A stretch of 20,307 nt of DNA, from assembly GCA_036337765.1 (NCBI GenBank), contig JAYZDP010000177.1, forward strand, positions 1 to 20,307, in the 5' to 3' direction. The stretch's first letter is position 1. Each line of letters begins with the position of its first letter. A program made the position numbers and the translations under genes. The notes beneath the pieces are model-generated. The model saw nothing but the letters and a program-made list of their open reading frames with translations. It had not been told where the DNA came from and did not search any database. Below, piece by piece: positions 1 through 7,287 of this stretch. This DNA comes from JAYZDP01 sp036337765 (GTDB lineage: Bacteria; Acidobacteriota; Thermoanaerobaculia; Multivoradales; Multivoraceae).

Positions 1-1253
1 ACGCGCGCGCGATCGTTGGGCCGCAGATGCTCGTTCGCGAACGAGACCAGTTCATCGAGCTCGATGTCGCGATAGGTCTGGGCCTCTTCAGCCACCGCTT
101 CGGGTCGGTCGAAGAAGGTGGTGAACATCGAGAACAGGTCGGCACGACGATCGAGCGTCTGCAGTCCCGAGAAGTAGGATGTGAGCGTACGGTTCTTGGC
201 CCGATCGACCTCCGCCGGCTCCAGCTCTCCGCGGCCGATCGCCGCCAGATGCGTGTCGATGGCTGTCTCGAGCTCCCCGGGGTCGGTTTCCGGGCGGCAG
301 GTGGCGACGGCGTGAAACGACGCCTCAAGCTCGGTCGGCAGCGCGTAGCAGCTGACCGACTGAGCCAGCTCGCGCTCATAGACGAGATCCCGGTACAGTC
401 GACTCGCCTTGCCGGCGGCCAGCACTTGGGCGAGCAGATCCGCCACGTACCACTGACGCTCGCCGAAGCGGGGGATGCGGTAGGCCTGATAGACGCGAGG
501 CAGCTGTACCTCGTCCTCGAGCACTGCCGCGCGATCCCCCGACAGCGCCGCACCCGAGGGCAGCGGCGGTGGTGGCGCGCTGCCGTTCGCTAGGTGGCCG
601 AAGTGTCGCCGGACCAGAGCCAGGGCTTCGGCAGGATCGAATTCGCCGGCGAGGGTCAGAACCGCGTTCGAGGGCGAGTAGTAGGTGCGAAAAAAGTGGC
701 GAACGTCGTCGAGTGTCGCCGCCTCGATGTCTTCCATGTAGCCGATGACAGGCCAGCGGTAGGGATGGGGCTCGGGGTAGAGCAGCTCGTTCAGCGTTTC
801 GCCGGCCTGACCGTAGGGCTGATTGTCGACTCGCTGGCGCCGCTCGTTCATCACTACTTGGCGCTGATTCTCGAGCTTGTCCTCAGTCATCGCTGCCAGC
901 AGCGTCCCCATGCGGTCCGCCTCCAGCCACAGGCCCAGCTCTAGGCAGTGGGCCGGCAGGGTCTCGTAGTAGTTGGTGCGGTCAAACCATGTCGAGCCGT
1001 TCGCCACCCCACCGACACTTTGCACCAGGCGGAAGTGCTCGTTGGCCTCCACGTTCTGGCTACCCTGAAAGAGCATGTGCTCGAACAGGTGTGCAAAGCC
1101 AGTCTTGCCAGGCCTCTCGTTCTTCGAGCCGGTGTGGTACCACAGATTGATGGCGACGAGCGGAAGCGCAGGGTCCCGATGCAGGACGATGCGTAGCCCG
1201 TTGTCGAGCTGATGGCGCTCCAAGGGGAGGTCGAAAGCGGGGGACGCGGACAT
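1..1253 (-). CDS. M16 family zinc metallopeptidase (insulinase/pitrilysin-like), 3' end cut by window edge
   Basis: The minus strand reads open from an ATG at 1253 to the left edge, giving 417 residues with no stop, so the C-terminus lies outside the window. The inverted zinc motif HxxEH is present as HLFEH at residues 55-59. The third zinc ligand fits Glu137 in the conserved stretch VVMNERRQRVDNQPYG. The segment from about 150 to 190 (YRWPVIGYMEDIEAATLDDV...FFRTYYSPSNA) is typical of processing-peptidase-like bacterial M16 proteins. Family knowledge: these zinc proteases fold as two homologous roughly 200-residue domains enclosing peptides. The second domain begins near residue 200 here. No signal peptide is visible at the N-terminus (MSASPAFDLPLERHQLDNG), so a cytoplasmic or unconventional location is likely. 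The gene is divergent from lexA. A TAGAAT box 8 bases before the ATG supports this start. Substrate unknown. Confidence 0.93.
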   Translation of the reverse strand, partial: MSASPAFDLPLERHQLDNGLRIVLHRDPALPLVAINLWYHTGSKNERPGKTGFAHLFEHMLFQGSQNVEANEHFRLVQSVGGVANGSTWFDRTNYYETLPAHCLELGLWLEADRMGTLLAAMTEDKLENQRQVVMNERRQRVDNQPYGQAGETLNELLYPEPHPYRWPVIGYMEDIEAATLDDVRHFFRTYYSPSNAVLTLAGEFDPAEALALVRRHFGHLANGSAPPPPLPSGAALSGDRAAVLEDEVQLPRVYQAYRIPRFGERQWYVADLLAQVLAAGKASRLYRDLVYERELAQSVSCYALPTELEASFHAVATCRPETDPGELETAIDTHLAAIGRGELEPAEVDRAKNRTLTSYFSGLQTLDRRADLFSMFTTFFDRPEAVAEEAQTYRDIELDELVSFANEHLRPNDRAR

Positions 1254-1261
1254 CGAAGCCA

Positions 1262-1267
1262 ATTCTA
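1262..1267 (-). promoter_or_regulatory. Candidate -10 element of the M16 peptidase gene (possibly leaderless)
   Basis: On the minus strand TAGAAT ends 8 bases before the M16 start codon at 1253. No clear Shine-Dalgarno sequence separates them. I see no good -35 hexamer 16-18 bases further upstream, so this rests on the -10 box, its spacing and the similar arrangement at other genes in the window. Confidence 0.35.
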
Positions 1268-1371
1268 GCCGGGACAGTGGTTGTGAGTAGGCGTGAGCGA
1301 AGCGAACACGCGAGGTCCGCAGAGCCATGGGCATGCGCCGGAAGGGCGTGCTGGCCACCACGTCTTCCGCC

Positions 1372-1401
1372 TTGACGTTACGCCCAGTTTACGCCTAAAG
1401 T
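1372..1401 (+). promoter_or_regulatory. lexA promoter, probably leaderless, with built-in operator-like repeats
   Basis: A -35 TTGACG (1372-1377) is followed after 18 bases by TAAAGT (1396-1401). The lexA ATG is at 1409, only 7 bases past the -10, so transcription should start at or next to the A of the start codon. Two repeat structures lie in the promoter. One is a direct repeat of TTACGCC (1378-1384 and 1389-1395) with an 11-base period. The other is an imperfect inverted repeat CAGTTTA-CGCC-TAAAGTG (1385-1402) covering the -10. Either could be the LexA autoregulatory operator. LexA repressing its own gene is general family knowledge; which repeat is used is inference. Confidence 0.6.
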
Positions 1402-1408
1402 GTGGGGC

Positions 1409-2032
1409 ATGACTGAGGTGAAGAACTATCTGACCGAGCGGCAGAAGTCTATTCTCGAGTTCCTCGAGTCGTTCCGTGCGGCGAAGGGATACTCGCCGAC
1501 CCATCGGGAGATTTGCGAGGAGTTCGGCTACTCGTCTTACGGCACGGTGCACAAACAACTGAAGCTGCTTGAGAAGAAGGGCTTTCTGCGGCGCGACTGG
1601 AACCAGAAGCGGGGCGTCGAACTGGTGGAGCGGGGCAGGGAAGCGCCGCGGGCGCCGGAGATTCCCTTTCTCGGTCGCATCGCCGCCGGCCAGCCGATCG
1701 AGGCCATTCGCGATCGCGAGGTCCTGGCGGTGCCGCCGAGCCTGATGAATGGCGGCGAGGGCGAGCATTATGTACTCAAGGTGGAGGGCGACTCGATGAT
1801 CGACGAGGGCATCCACGATGGCGACCTGGTCGTCGTTCAGCGCCGCGACACCGCCGACACCGGAGAGATGGTCGTCGCCCTGGTTGAGGACGAAGCAACC
1901 TTGAAGCGATTTCATCCCGAAGGCCCACAGGTCCGCCTGCAGCCCTCGAACCGCCTCATGCAGCCCATCATGGTCGCCGCCGACAAGATCCGCATCCAAG
2001 GCGTCGCGGTAGGCCTGATGCGCCGTTTCTAG
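1409..2032 (+). CDS. lexA: LexA SOS-response repressor / self-cleaving serine peptidase
   Basis: The product has 207 residues, the usual LexA length. The winged-helix DNA-binding domain spans about residues 4-72 (YLTERQKSILEFLESF, then SPTHREICEEFGYSS and TVHKQLKLLEKKGFL). The S24 peptidase domain spans about 85-207. The self-cleavage bond is Ala93-Gly94 in GRIAAGQP. The catalytic Ser129 is in GDSM and the catalytic Lys166 is in ATLKRF, so the autocleavage machinery is intact. LexA represses DNA-damage genes until RecA filaments trigger its cleavage. The ATG at 1409 is preferred over an in-frame GTG at 1400, because the GTG lies inside the promoter -10 region and the ATG begins the normal family N-terminus (MTEVKNYLTERQ). 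The gene stands alone, divergent from the M16 peptidase, and ends in a hairpin overlapping its stop. Confidence 0.97.
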   Translation: MTEVKNYLTERQKSILEFLESFRAAKGYSPTHREICEEFGYSSYGTVHKQLKLLEKKGFLRRDWNQKRGVELVERGREAPRAPEIPFLGRIAAGQPIEAIRDREVLAVPPSLMNGGEGEHYVLKVEGDSMIDEGIHDGDLVVVQRRDTADTGEMVVALVEDEATLKRFHPEGPQVRLQPSNRLMQPIMVAADKIRIQGVAVGLMRRF

Positions 2033-2069
2033 CCTCCTGGGAATGACGTGTGTCATTCCCGGAGGCTAG
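2029..2069 (+). terminator. Strong hairpin embracing the lexA stop codon
   Basis: The left arm CTAGCCTCC + GGGAATGAC (2029-2037, 2039-2047) pairs perfectly with GTCATTCCC + GGAGGCTAG (2052-2069). The result is an 18-bp stem with one bulged T (2038) and a GTGT loop. The lexA stop TAG (2030-2032) is inside the left arm. Only a weak T-rich stretch (TTGTCCT) follows. A terminator or 3'-end stabiliser is likely. The near-perfect symmetry means it could serve either strand. Confidence 0.6.
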
Positions 2070-2119
2070 TTGTCCTCTGGCGGCCGCGGACGGCGCTAGC
2101 CACCCTGGGGGCGCACGCA

Positions 2120-2149
2120 TTGGCTTCGAATCTGGCGTATTGAGATAAT
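2120..2149 (+). promoter_or_regulatory. Candidate sigma-70-type promoter of the pilT-like gene
   Basis: TTGGCT (2120-2125) and GATAAT (2144-2149) are separated by 18 bases. The expected transcript start is near 2157, giving a roughly 40-base leader that contains the ribosome binding site at 2184-2190. Confidence 0.5.
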
Positions 2150-2159
2150 CAAATATCTC
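2142..2159. repeat. Perfect inverted repeat over the pilT-like -10 region
   Basis: GAGATA (2142-2147) and TATCTC (2154-2159) form a perfect 6-bp inverted repeat with a 6-base AT-rich centre (ATCAAA). It coincides with the -10 box and expected start site. Its position suggests a repressor operator, but no cognate regulator can be named. Confidence 0.4.
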
Positions 2160-2183
2160 GTAGCCGGAGATCGTCCACTACGT

Positions 2184-2190
2184 GGAGAGG
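2184..2190 (+). promoter_or_regulatory. Ribosome binding site of the pilT-like gene
   Basis: GGAGAGG lies 5 bases before the ATG at 2196. This fixes the start and contrasts with the apparently leaderless genes nearby. Confidence 0.7.
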
Positions 2191-2195
2191 ACTGC

Positions 2196-3634
2196 ATGTC
2201 CGTAGCATCTGTAGATCCAACGAGCGCGCCTCGCGACATCGATACGTTGCTGCGCCAGATGACCGAGATGGGGGCCTCAGACCTCCATCTCCGGCCGGCG
2301 CGCACCCCCCTGATACGACTTCACGGTCGCCTTCAGCCCCTGGAAGGCGAGCCGCTGAAGGCCGCGGAGATCGGCGCCATGATGGACACCATCATGCAGC
2401 CGCATCACAAGGCGAAGTTCGAGAAGAACCTCTCCGTTGATCTGGGCTACGGCATTGCCGGTCTCGCGCGCTTCCGCTGCAACGTTTTTCTTCAGCGCGG
2501 CACGCTTGCGGCAGCCTTCCGGATGATCCCCGACATGATCGCTCAGGTGCAGGATCTCGAGCTGCCTGAGTCTCTGCTCGACTTCGCACACCTCCCGATG
2601 GGGCTGGTGCTGGTCACGGGACCCACCGGTAGCGGCAAGTCGACCACGCTAGCAGCATTGGTCCAGTACATCACCGACAACTTCCCGCTGCACGTTGTCA
2701 CCATCGAGGACCCGATCGAGTTCTTGCTGCACGAGGAGGTGGGCACCGTCTCGCAACGTGAGGTAGGCACCGACACGCCGGTCTTTTTCGAGGCCCTGAA
2801 GAACTCCCTGCGGCAGGATCCGGACGTCATCTTGGTCGGTGAGATGCGCGACCCTGAGACCGTCTCGACGGCCATCTCGGCCGCCGAGACCGGCCATTTG
2901 GTTTTCTCGACCCTGCACACCAACAACGCCTCGCAGACCATCGACCGTATTCTCGACAACTTCCCGCCAGGCCAGCAGACCCAGGTGCGTTTCCAGATGT
3001 CTCAGGTGCTAAAGGGCGTGATCTCGATGCAGCTCATTCGTCGCGAGGACGGCTCGGGTCGCATCGGTGCGCTGGAGATCCTGCGTAGCTCACCTGAAGT
3101 CGAGAAGCTGATCGCGACCGGCCGCACCGAAGAGCTCCTCGAGCGCATCGAGTCGTCGGTCGCAGGGTTGAAGATGCAGTCGATGAACCAGTCGCTGGTC
3201 GCGCTTCTCGTGCACGGGACGATTTCCTGCGACGAGGCCATGCGGCGGTCCACCGATCCCGACGATCTTGACCTGAAGCTGCGGAGTCTCTTCCCGCGGC
3301 TGGCCGAACAGGAGAGCAGTATGAGCACATCGAGCGCTGATTTCTCGCAGATTTTTGAGCTACTGCAGTTCCGCAAACTCTATGAAGAGCAGGACGAGCA
3401 GCTCAAGATCCAGCTCGCCGAGAAGGACGAGGTCGTCGCCGAGCTGCGCCAGCGGTTGGAGCACCCGGGTGAGGAGCTCGGACGGATCCGCGGCTCGGTC
3501 GGCGAGAACGCGAGCAGCTGGCCAAGGTCGAGGCAGAACGCGACCGCGTTGCGATCGAGGCGCGCGAGCGGATCGACAAGCTCCAGGAGCGCATCCGAGC
3601 GCTCAACCAGCAGCTCGCGACGACGAAGGTCTGA
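2196..3634 (+). CDS. PilT-like type IV pilus retraction ATPase with C-terminal coiled coil; one-base frame break
   Basis: The ATPase part is continuous to about residue 372. It shows Walker A GPTGSGKST (142-150), Asp box TIEDPIE (169-175), Walker B DPDVILVGEMRD (208-219) and His box TGHLVFSTLHTNNA (232-245). The N-terminal PAS-like domain opens with the family signature ASDLHLRP. This is the PilT group of secretion ATPases, which powers pilus retraction as a cytoplasmic hexamer at the pilus base. PilT normally ends near residue 350. Here a charged extension starts at about 378 (DFSQIFELLQFRKLYEEQDEQ). In the starting frame the protein turns Ser/Arg-rich after about 435 and runs to a stop at 3690-3692. 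The alternative frame from about 3473-3495 instead continues a clean coiled coil (REREQLAKVEAERDRV, then DKLQERIRALNQQL) to TGA 3632-3634. One missing base in that interval restores a 479-residue protein. No slippery heptamer is evident, so a sequencing indel or a real mutation is likelier than programmed frameshifting. Confidence 0.85.
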
Positions 3635-3653
3635 CCGGAATCTCCTATGCCAA

Positions 3654-3671
3654 GCACCCGCAAGCGGGTGC
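3654..3671 (+). terminator. Hairpin downstream of the pilT-like gene
   Basis: GCACCCG (3654-3660) and CGGGTGC (3665-3671) form a perfect 7-bp GC-rich stem with a CAAG loop. It begins 19 bases after the TGA at 3634, the stop of the restored coiled-coil frame. No U-tract follows. Its position supports 3634 as the genuine gene end. Confidence 0.45.
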
Positions 3672-3712
3672 GGCTGGGTCACCACGCGCTGACGCGCGGT
3701 TTCCAGCAGGTT

Positions 3713-3741
3713 TTGCTCCGAGCGACCAGCACGGCTACAAT
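3713..3741 (+). promoter_or_regulatory. gatC promoter with very short or no leader
   Basis: TTGCTC (3713-3718) and TACAAT (3736-3741) are spaced by 17 bases. The gatC ATG at 3754 is 12 bases beyond the -10, so the 5' leader would be about 5 bases. The intervening CTGGTCTGACCC has no Shine-Dalgarno sequence. Confidence 0.5.
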
Positions 3742-3753
3742 CTGGTCTGACCC

Positions 3754-4041
3754 ATGGACCTAAATGCCGATGAAGTAAGGAGAATTGCGCGTTTGGCGCG
3801 GCTCCATCTCGGGCCTGACGAGGTGGAGACCTTCGTGCCTCAACTCGGCCAGATTCTCGACTACTTCGATCAGCTGAACCAGTACGACGGTCTCAAGGAG
3901 GTGTCGGACCCGAGCGCCTCTTTGGAAGCTGCCGACGAGCCTCGGCCATCGATGCCGCGCCAGGAGCTCCTGCGGAACGCCCCGGAGACGCTAGACGCCT
4001 TCGTTCTCGTTCCTCAGGTGAAGACGACGAGCGATGAGTGA
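3754..4041 (+). CDS. gatC: Asp/Glu-tRNA amidotransferase subunit C
   Basis: This is a 95-residue protein of normal GatC length. It starts MDLNADEVRRIARLARLHL, the typical N-terminal helix of the family, followed by LGQILDYFDQLNQYD. The C-terminal half carries the family pattern DEPRPSMPRQELLRNAPET. GatC stabilises the GatA-GatB interface in the GatCAB complex. That complex converts misacylated Glu-tRNA(Gln) or Asp-tRNA(Asn) to the cognate amide form. The stop overlaps the gatA start by 8 bases (4034-4041), implying translational coupling and equal dosage. gatB is not in this window. Confidence 0.95.
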   Translation: MDLNADEVRRIARLARLHLGPDEVETFVPQLGQILDYFDQLNQYDGLKEVSDPSASLEAADEPRPSMPRQELLRNAPETLDAFVLVPQVKTTSDE

Positions 4042-5515
4042 CCTCTGGCGCCGGTCGGCATCGGAGCTGGCCGCCGGGGTCCAGTGTGGCGATCTGCGCG
4101 CTGTGGATGTGCTCCAGAGCTGCCTCGAGCGCACCGCAGCGGTCGAGCCGAGCATAGGAGCATTCCTGCAACGTTTCGACGACGCGGCGCGCTCGGCGGC
4201 ACAGGACCTCGACCGTCGGCGTGCTGTCGGGGAGAGCCTCGGCGCCCTGGCAGGAGTGCCCGTCGCGATCAAGGACAACATGAACTTGCAGGGGCTGCCG
4301 ACGACCTGCGCCTCCAAGATTCTCGAGGGCTACGAGTCGACCTATACCGCGACCGCCGTCGAGCGGTTGGTGAGTGCCGACGCAATCGTCGTCGGTAAGA
4401 CCAACCTCGACGAGTTCTCGATGGGGTCGTCGTGCGAGAACTCGGCGCTTCAGACGACCAGCAATCCCTGGCAGCTGGATGCCGTTCCAGGCGGTTCGAG
4501 TGGTGGCTCGGCCGCTGCGGTGGCGTCGGGAGCCGTGCCACTCGCGCTCGGCTCGGACACCGGAGGCTCGATCCGCCAGCCGGCCGCCTTCTGCGGAGTG
4601 GTCGGCCTCAAGCCAACCTATGGGCGGGTGTCGCGCTACGGGCTGGTGGCCTTCGCCTCGTCTCTCGACCAGATCGGCCCCCTCGCCCGCAGCGCCGACG
4701 ATGCTGCCCTGGGCCTTGAGATCATCGCCGGGGGAGATCCGCTGGACGCCACTTCGTCCGACCGACCTGTCGGCGACTATCGCGCTCAGTTGGGAGGCTC
4801 GATCGAGGGGGTTCGGATCGGCATCGTCAGCGAGTTGGACGCCTCGTCGCTACCAGAGGGCGTTGCTGCGAACTGGCATGCCTGCCTCGACCGGATGACC
4901 GATCTCGGTGCCGAAGTCCGCGAGATCAGCCTGCCGCACCTGCCCGCCACGATTGCCGTCTACTACGTGCTCGCGAACAGCGAGGCGTCCGCGAACCTCG
5001 CCCGTTTCGACGGTGTTCGTTACGGACATCGCACCGACAAGCAGGTGGGGCTGACCGATCTCTACCAGGAGAGTCGGGAGGAGGGCTTCGGCCCTGAGGT
5101 CAAGCGGCGCATCCTGCTCGGAACCTTCGCCCTGTCGTCCGGCTACTACGACGCCTACTACGGTCGTGCGCGCGCGGTGCGGGCCGCACTGCGCCAACAG
5201 TTCGAGTTGGGCTTCGAAGAGGTGGACGTTGTTGCGACCCCTACCAGTCCGACCGCGGCCTTTCGCAAAGGCGAGAAGGTGGACGATCCGCTGGCGATGT
5301 ACCTGTCAGACATCTACACGGCGCCCGTCAACCTCGCGGGGCTGCCAGCCGTGGCAGTGCCCTCCGGTCGCGATTCGACGGGCCTGCCGCTGTCGCTACA
5401 GATCATCGGCCGCGCCTTCGACGAGGCCACCGTCCTGCGGGTCACTGCCGCGTTGGAGAGCGTCACTCCGGCTCTTGGCTTCCCGATGGACGGGGCTGGG
5501 GAAGCCGATGTCTAG
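4034..5515 (+). CDS. gatA: Asp/Glu-tRNA amidotransferase subunit A (glutamine amidase)
   Basis: The product has 493 residues, standard for GatA. The amidase-signature triad is complete: Lys80 (GVPVAIKDNMN), cis-Ser155 (VPGGSSGGSAAA) and nucleophile Ser179 (GSDTGGSIRQPAAF). The stretch GVVGLKPTYGRVSRYGLVAFASSLDQIGP is near-invariant in GatA and distinguishes it from generic amidases. GatA releases ammonia from glutamine, which passes to GatB for tRNA amidation. An AGGTG lies about 13 bases before the ATG, within gatC. The 3' end overlaps the next gene by 8 bases (5508-5515), matching the gatC/gatA overlap length. Confidence 0.96.
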   Translation: MSDLWRRSASELAAGVQCGDLRAVDVLQSCLERTAAVEPSIGAFLQRFDDAARSAAQDLDRRRAVGESLGALAGVPVAIKDNMNLQGLPTTCASKILEGYESTYTATAVERLVSADAIVVGKTNLDEFSMGSSCENSALQTTSNPWQLDAVPGGSSGGSAAAVASGAVPLALGSDTGGSIRQPAAFCGVVGLKPTYGRVSRYGLVAFASSLDQIGPLARSADDAALGLEIIAGGDPLDATSSDRPVGDYRAQLGGSIEGVRIGIVSELDASSLPEGVAANWHACLDRMTDLGAEVREISLPHLPATIAVYYVLANSEASANLARFDGVRYGHRTDKQVGLTDLYQESREEGFGPEVKRRILLGTFALSSGYYDAYYGRARAVRAALRQQFELGFEEVDVVATPTSPTAAFRKGEKVDDPLAMYLSDIYTAPVNLAGLPAVAVPSGRDSTGLPLSLQIIGRAFDEATVLRVTAALESVTPALGFPMDGAGEADV

Positions 5516-7226
5516 CCGCGCGTCCTGGGCCTTACTCGCCGTCATGCTCGCTGTCGCGGTCCCCGTGACCGCTGTTCAGCGGGTCCCGATCGGCAACGGC
5601 CAGATCGCCACCGTCACCGCGGGGGCCCACCTGGTGCTCGAGGCCCCGCCCTTTCGTCACGAGGGGCTGATCCGCTTCGTCGAGCGGCTTTGTGTAGGCG
5701 ATGACGCCCGCCGCCAGGTGCAGGAGATGAACGACGGCACGAGTCGGCTGCTCTACGGGGTGCGCTACAAAGTGCCGTTCGAGATTCTCAGGCCCGAGCT
5801 GCAGCGCACCATGATGCACACGCTCTTCGGTCACGACACCCAATCGTCAGTCGGCTGGCGGCATAGGGTGGCCGACGAGCGCGTCGGGCTGTGGACTTTG
5901 GCCCGCTGGTTCACCGGCGTCGGCGAGAACTTTCGCGCGATCCGTGCACACAACGCGCTCGACGACGAGGCGCTCGCCGTCGGCCAGGAGATCCTGATTC
6001 CGCGCTCCCTACTTCTGAACTCGCTCCGTGCGGCGTTGCCGACGATGGCCGAGGGTCCGACCCCGTTCGAGGGCTACGGTCGAGACACGCAGGGCGAGTA
6101 CGCGATCTACGAACTCGAGCGGGGCGAGGCGCTGTACTCGAGCGTCGTCATTCGCTTCACGGCCCGCATCCACGCCGACGAGGTGAACCGACTGGCTGAC
6201 GAGGTGGCGGCACGCAGTGCCATCGCGGACGTGCGCAACATCCCCGTGGGCTACCCGGTCAAGATCCCTCTCGAGGAGCTTGCTCCGGAGTTCTTGCCCA
6301 TCGACCACGCGCGCCGCGTCGAGTACGAGGAAGGGCTGACCCAGAGCGCTCAGTACGCCAACCCGGCTCGTTCACGCGACCTCGAAGGGGTCACGGTCAT
6401 TCTCGATTCCGGTCACGGCGGTCGCGACGTCGGTGCGTCGATCGACGGGGTGTGGGAGAGCCTGTACGTGTACGACATCGCCATGCGTGTGCGCAGAATC
6501 CTCAGCGACTCGACCTCGGCCGAGGTGATCGTCACTACTCGCGACGGCGACGATTTCGCCATCTCTCAACGCGACGTCCTCGCTCCATCACGCGGGCACG
6601 CCGTGCTGACCCAGCCGCCGTACGCCATCCACGACTCTCGCGTATCGAGCAACTTGCGGTGGTATCTGGCCAACAGCGTCTACTCGCAGGCCGTGAGCCG
6701 TAAGGCGGCTCCGGACCGGGTGGTCTTTCTGTCGATCCACGCTGATTCATTGCATCCATCGATCCGCGGCGCGATGGTCTACGTGCCGGGTCTGCTGCGC
6801 AATCCGCCGAACTATGGCAAGACCGGCGACGTGTATACCTCCCGGCGAGAGGTCCAGGAGCGTCCACAGGTGGACTTCAGCCGCGACGAGCGCGTGCGCA
6901 GCGAGGGTCTGTCGCGGGACATGGCCGGTGAGCTGGTCGCCAGTTTCCGGCGCGAGGGCCTCGCGATTCACCCCAACCAACCGATCCGAGACCGGGTGAT
7001 CCGAAATCGGCGGGCGTGGGTGCCAGCGGTGCTGCGCTTCAACGCCGTGCCGGCGAAGGTTCTGCTCGAGGTTTGCAACCTCGCCAACGAGCAAGATCGC
7101 AGGCTCATGCAGACGCAGAAGTTCCGCGAGCAGATCGCCACGGCGATCGTCGAGGGCCTTACCGCCTACTACGGTGGCTCACAAGTAGGCGCGCAGGTCG
7201 CGCGCGCTGCTGGGGCAGCGCGTTAG
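5508..7226 (+). CDS. N-acetylmuramoyl-L-alanine amidase (Amidase_3) with LysM-like N-terminal region
   Basis: The product has 572 residues from the ATG at 5508. The same frame is open much further upstream, but that part lies inside gatA and is discarded. A signal peptide is plain (WALLAVMLAVAVPVTA, residues 7-22), so the enzyme is exported. A LysM-like module lies around 130-165 (GLWTLARWFTGVGENF, then NALDDEALAVGQEILIP). A second, weaker one spans about 200-260. The Amidase_3 domain starts near 293 (GVTVILDSGHGG). Zinc ligands are His303, Glu317 and His411 (SIHAD), and the catalytic Glu is Glu521 (LLEVCNLAN). It should cleave the MurNAc-L-Ala bond of peptidoglycan during cell separation or turnover. 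The 94-residue gap between Glu317 and His411 suggests an insertion, possibly regulatory. A GGGGAAG precedes the start. Overlap with gatA implies co-translation. Confidence 0.9.
   Translation: MSSRASWALLAVMLAVAVPVTAVQRVPIGNGQIATVTAGAHLVLEAPPFRHEGLIRFVERLCVGDDARRQVQEMNDGTSRLLYGVRYKVPFEILRPELQRTMMHTLFGHDTQSSVGWRHRVADERVGLWTLARWFTGVGENFRAIRAHNALDDEALAVGQEILIPRSLLLNSLRAALPTMAEGPTPFEGYGRDTQGEYAIYELERGEALYSSVVIRFTARIHADEVNRLADEVAARSAIADVRNIPVGYPVKIPLEELAPEFLPIDHARRVEYEEGLTQSAQYANPARSRDLEGVTVILDSGHGGRDVGASIDGVWESLYVYDIAMRVRRILSDSTSAEVIVTTRDGDDFAISQRDVLAPSRGHAVLTQPPYAIHDSRVSSNLRWYLANSVYSQAVSRKAAPDRVVFLSIHADSLHPSIRGAMVYVPGLLRNPPNYGKTGDVYTSRREVQERPQVDFSRDERVRSEGLSRDMAGELVASFRREGLAIHPNQPIRDRVIRNRRAWVPAVLRFNAVPAKVLLEVCNLANEQDRRLMQTQKFREQIATAIVEGLTAYYGGSQVGAQVARAAGAAR
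7203..7222 (+). terminator. GC-rich hairpin immediately before the amidase stop codon
   Basis: CGCGCTGC (7203-7210) and GCAGCGCG (7215-7222) form a perfect 8-bp stem with a TGGG loop, ending one base before the TAG at 7224-7226. It lacks a U-tract. It also encodes the last codons, so it may simply reflect GC-rich coding sequence, but the same arrangement recurs at other gene ends here. Confidence 0.35.
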
Positions 7227-7244
7227 CGGTATCTCTGCACGCCG

Positions 7245-7273
7245 GGAACTTGTGGGCGGGGAGGGTTGTCTAA
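7245..7273 (+). promoter_or_regulatory. ECF-type sigma factor promoter upstream of the sigma gene
   Basis: GGAACTT (7245-7251) and GTCTAA (7268-7273) are separated by 16 bases. This matches the well-known -35 GGAACTT / -10 TCTAA-like pattern of RpoE-type ECF promoters. It sits 14 bases before the ATG of an ECF sigma gene, so positive autoregulation is the obvious reading. Confidence 0.72.
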
Positions 7274-7287
7274 AAGAGTAGGCAGGC

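Noticed and set aside
27..1196. Three plus-strand open frames across the first 1.2 kb
   Set aside because: They are antisense to the M16 peptidase, whose minus-strand frame shows HxxEH and family motifs throughout. The plus frames have no recognisable domains.
1265..2056. 263-codon minus-strand open frame over lexA
   Set aside because: It lies opposite an unmistakable LexA and translates to low-information sequence; a GC-rich shadow.
3473..3500. Programmed -1 ribosomal frameshift in the pilT-like gene
   Set aside because: No slippery heptamer or obvious downstream pseudoknot is visible; an indel is the simpler explanation.
3503..3692. Ser/Arg-rich C-terminus of the pilT-like gene in its starting frame
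   Set aside because: Composition is typical of out-of-frame GC-rich DNA, while the neighbouring frame has a clean coiled coil ending in TGA 3632-3634 just before a hairpin.
5166..5507. Extended amidase start inside gatA
   Set aside because: The extra 114 codons overlap gatA in another frame and have shadow-like composition. The signal peptide begins right after ATG 5508.
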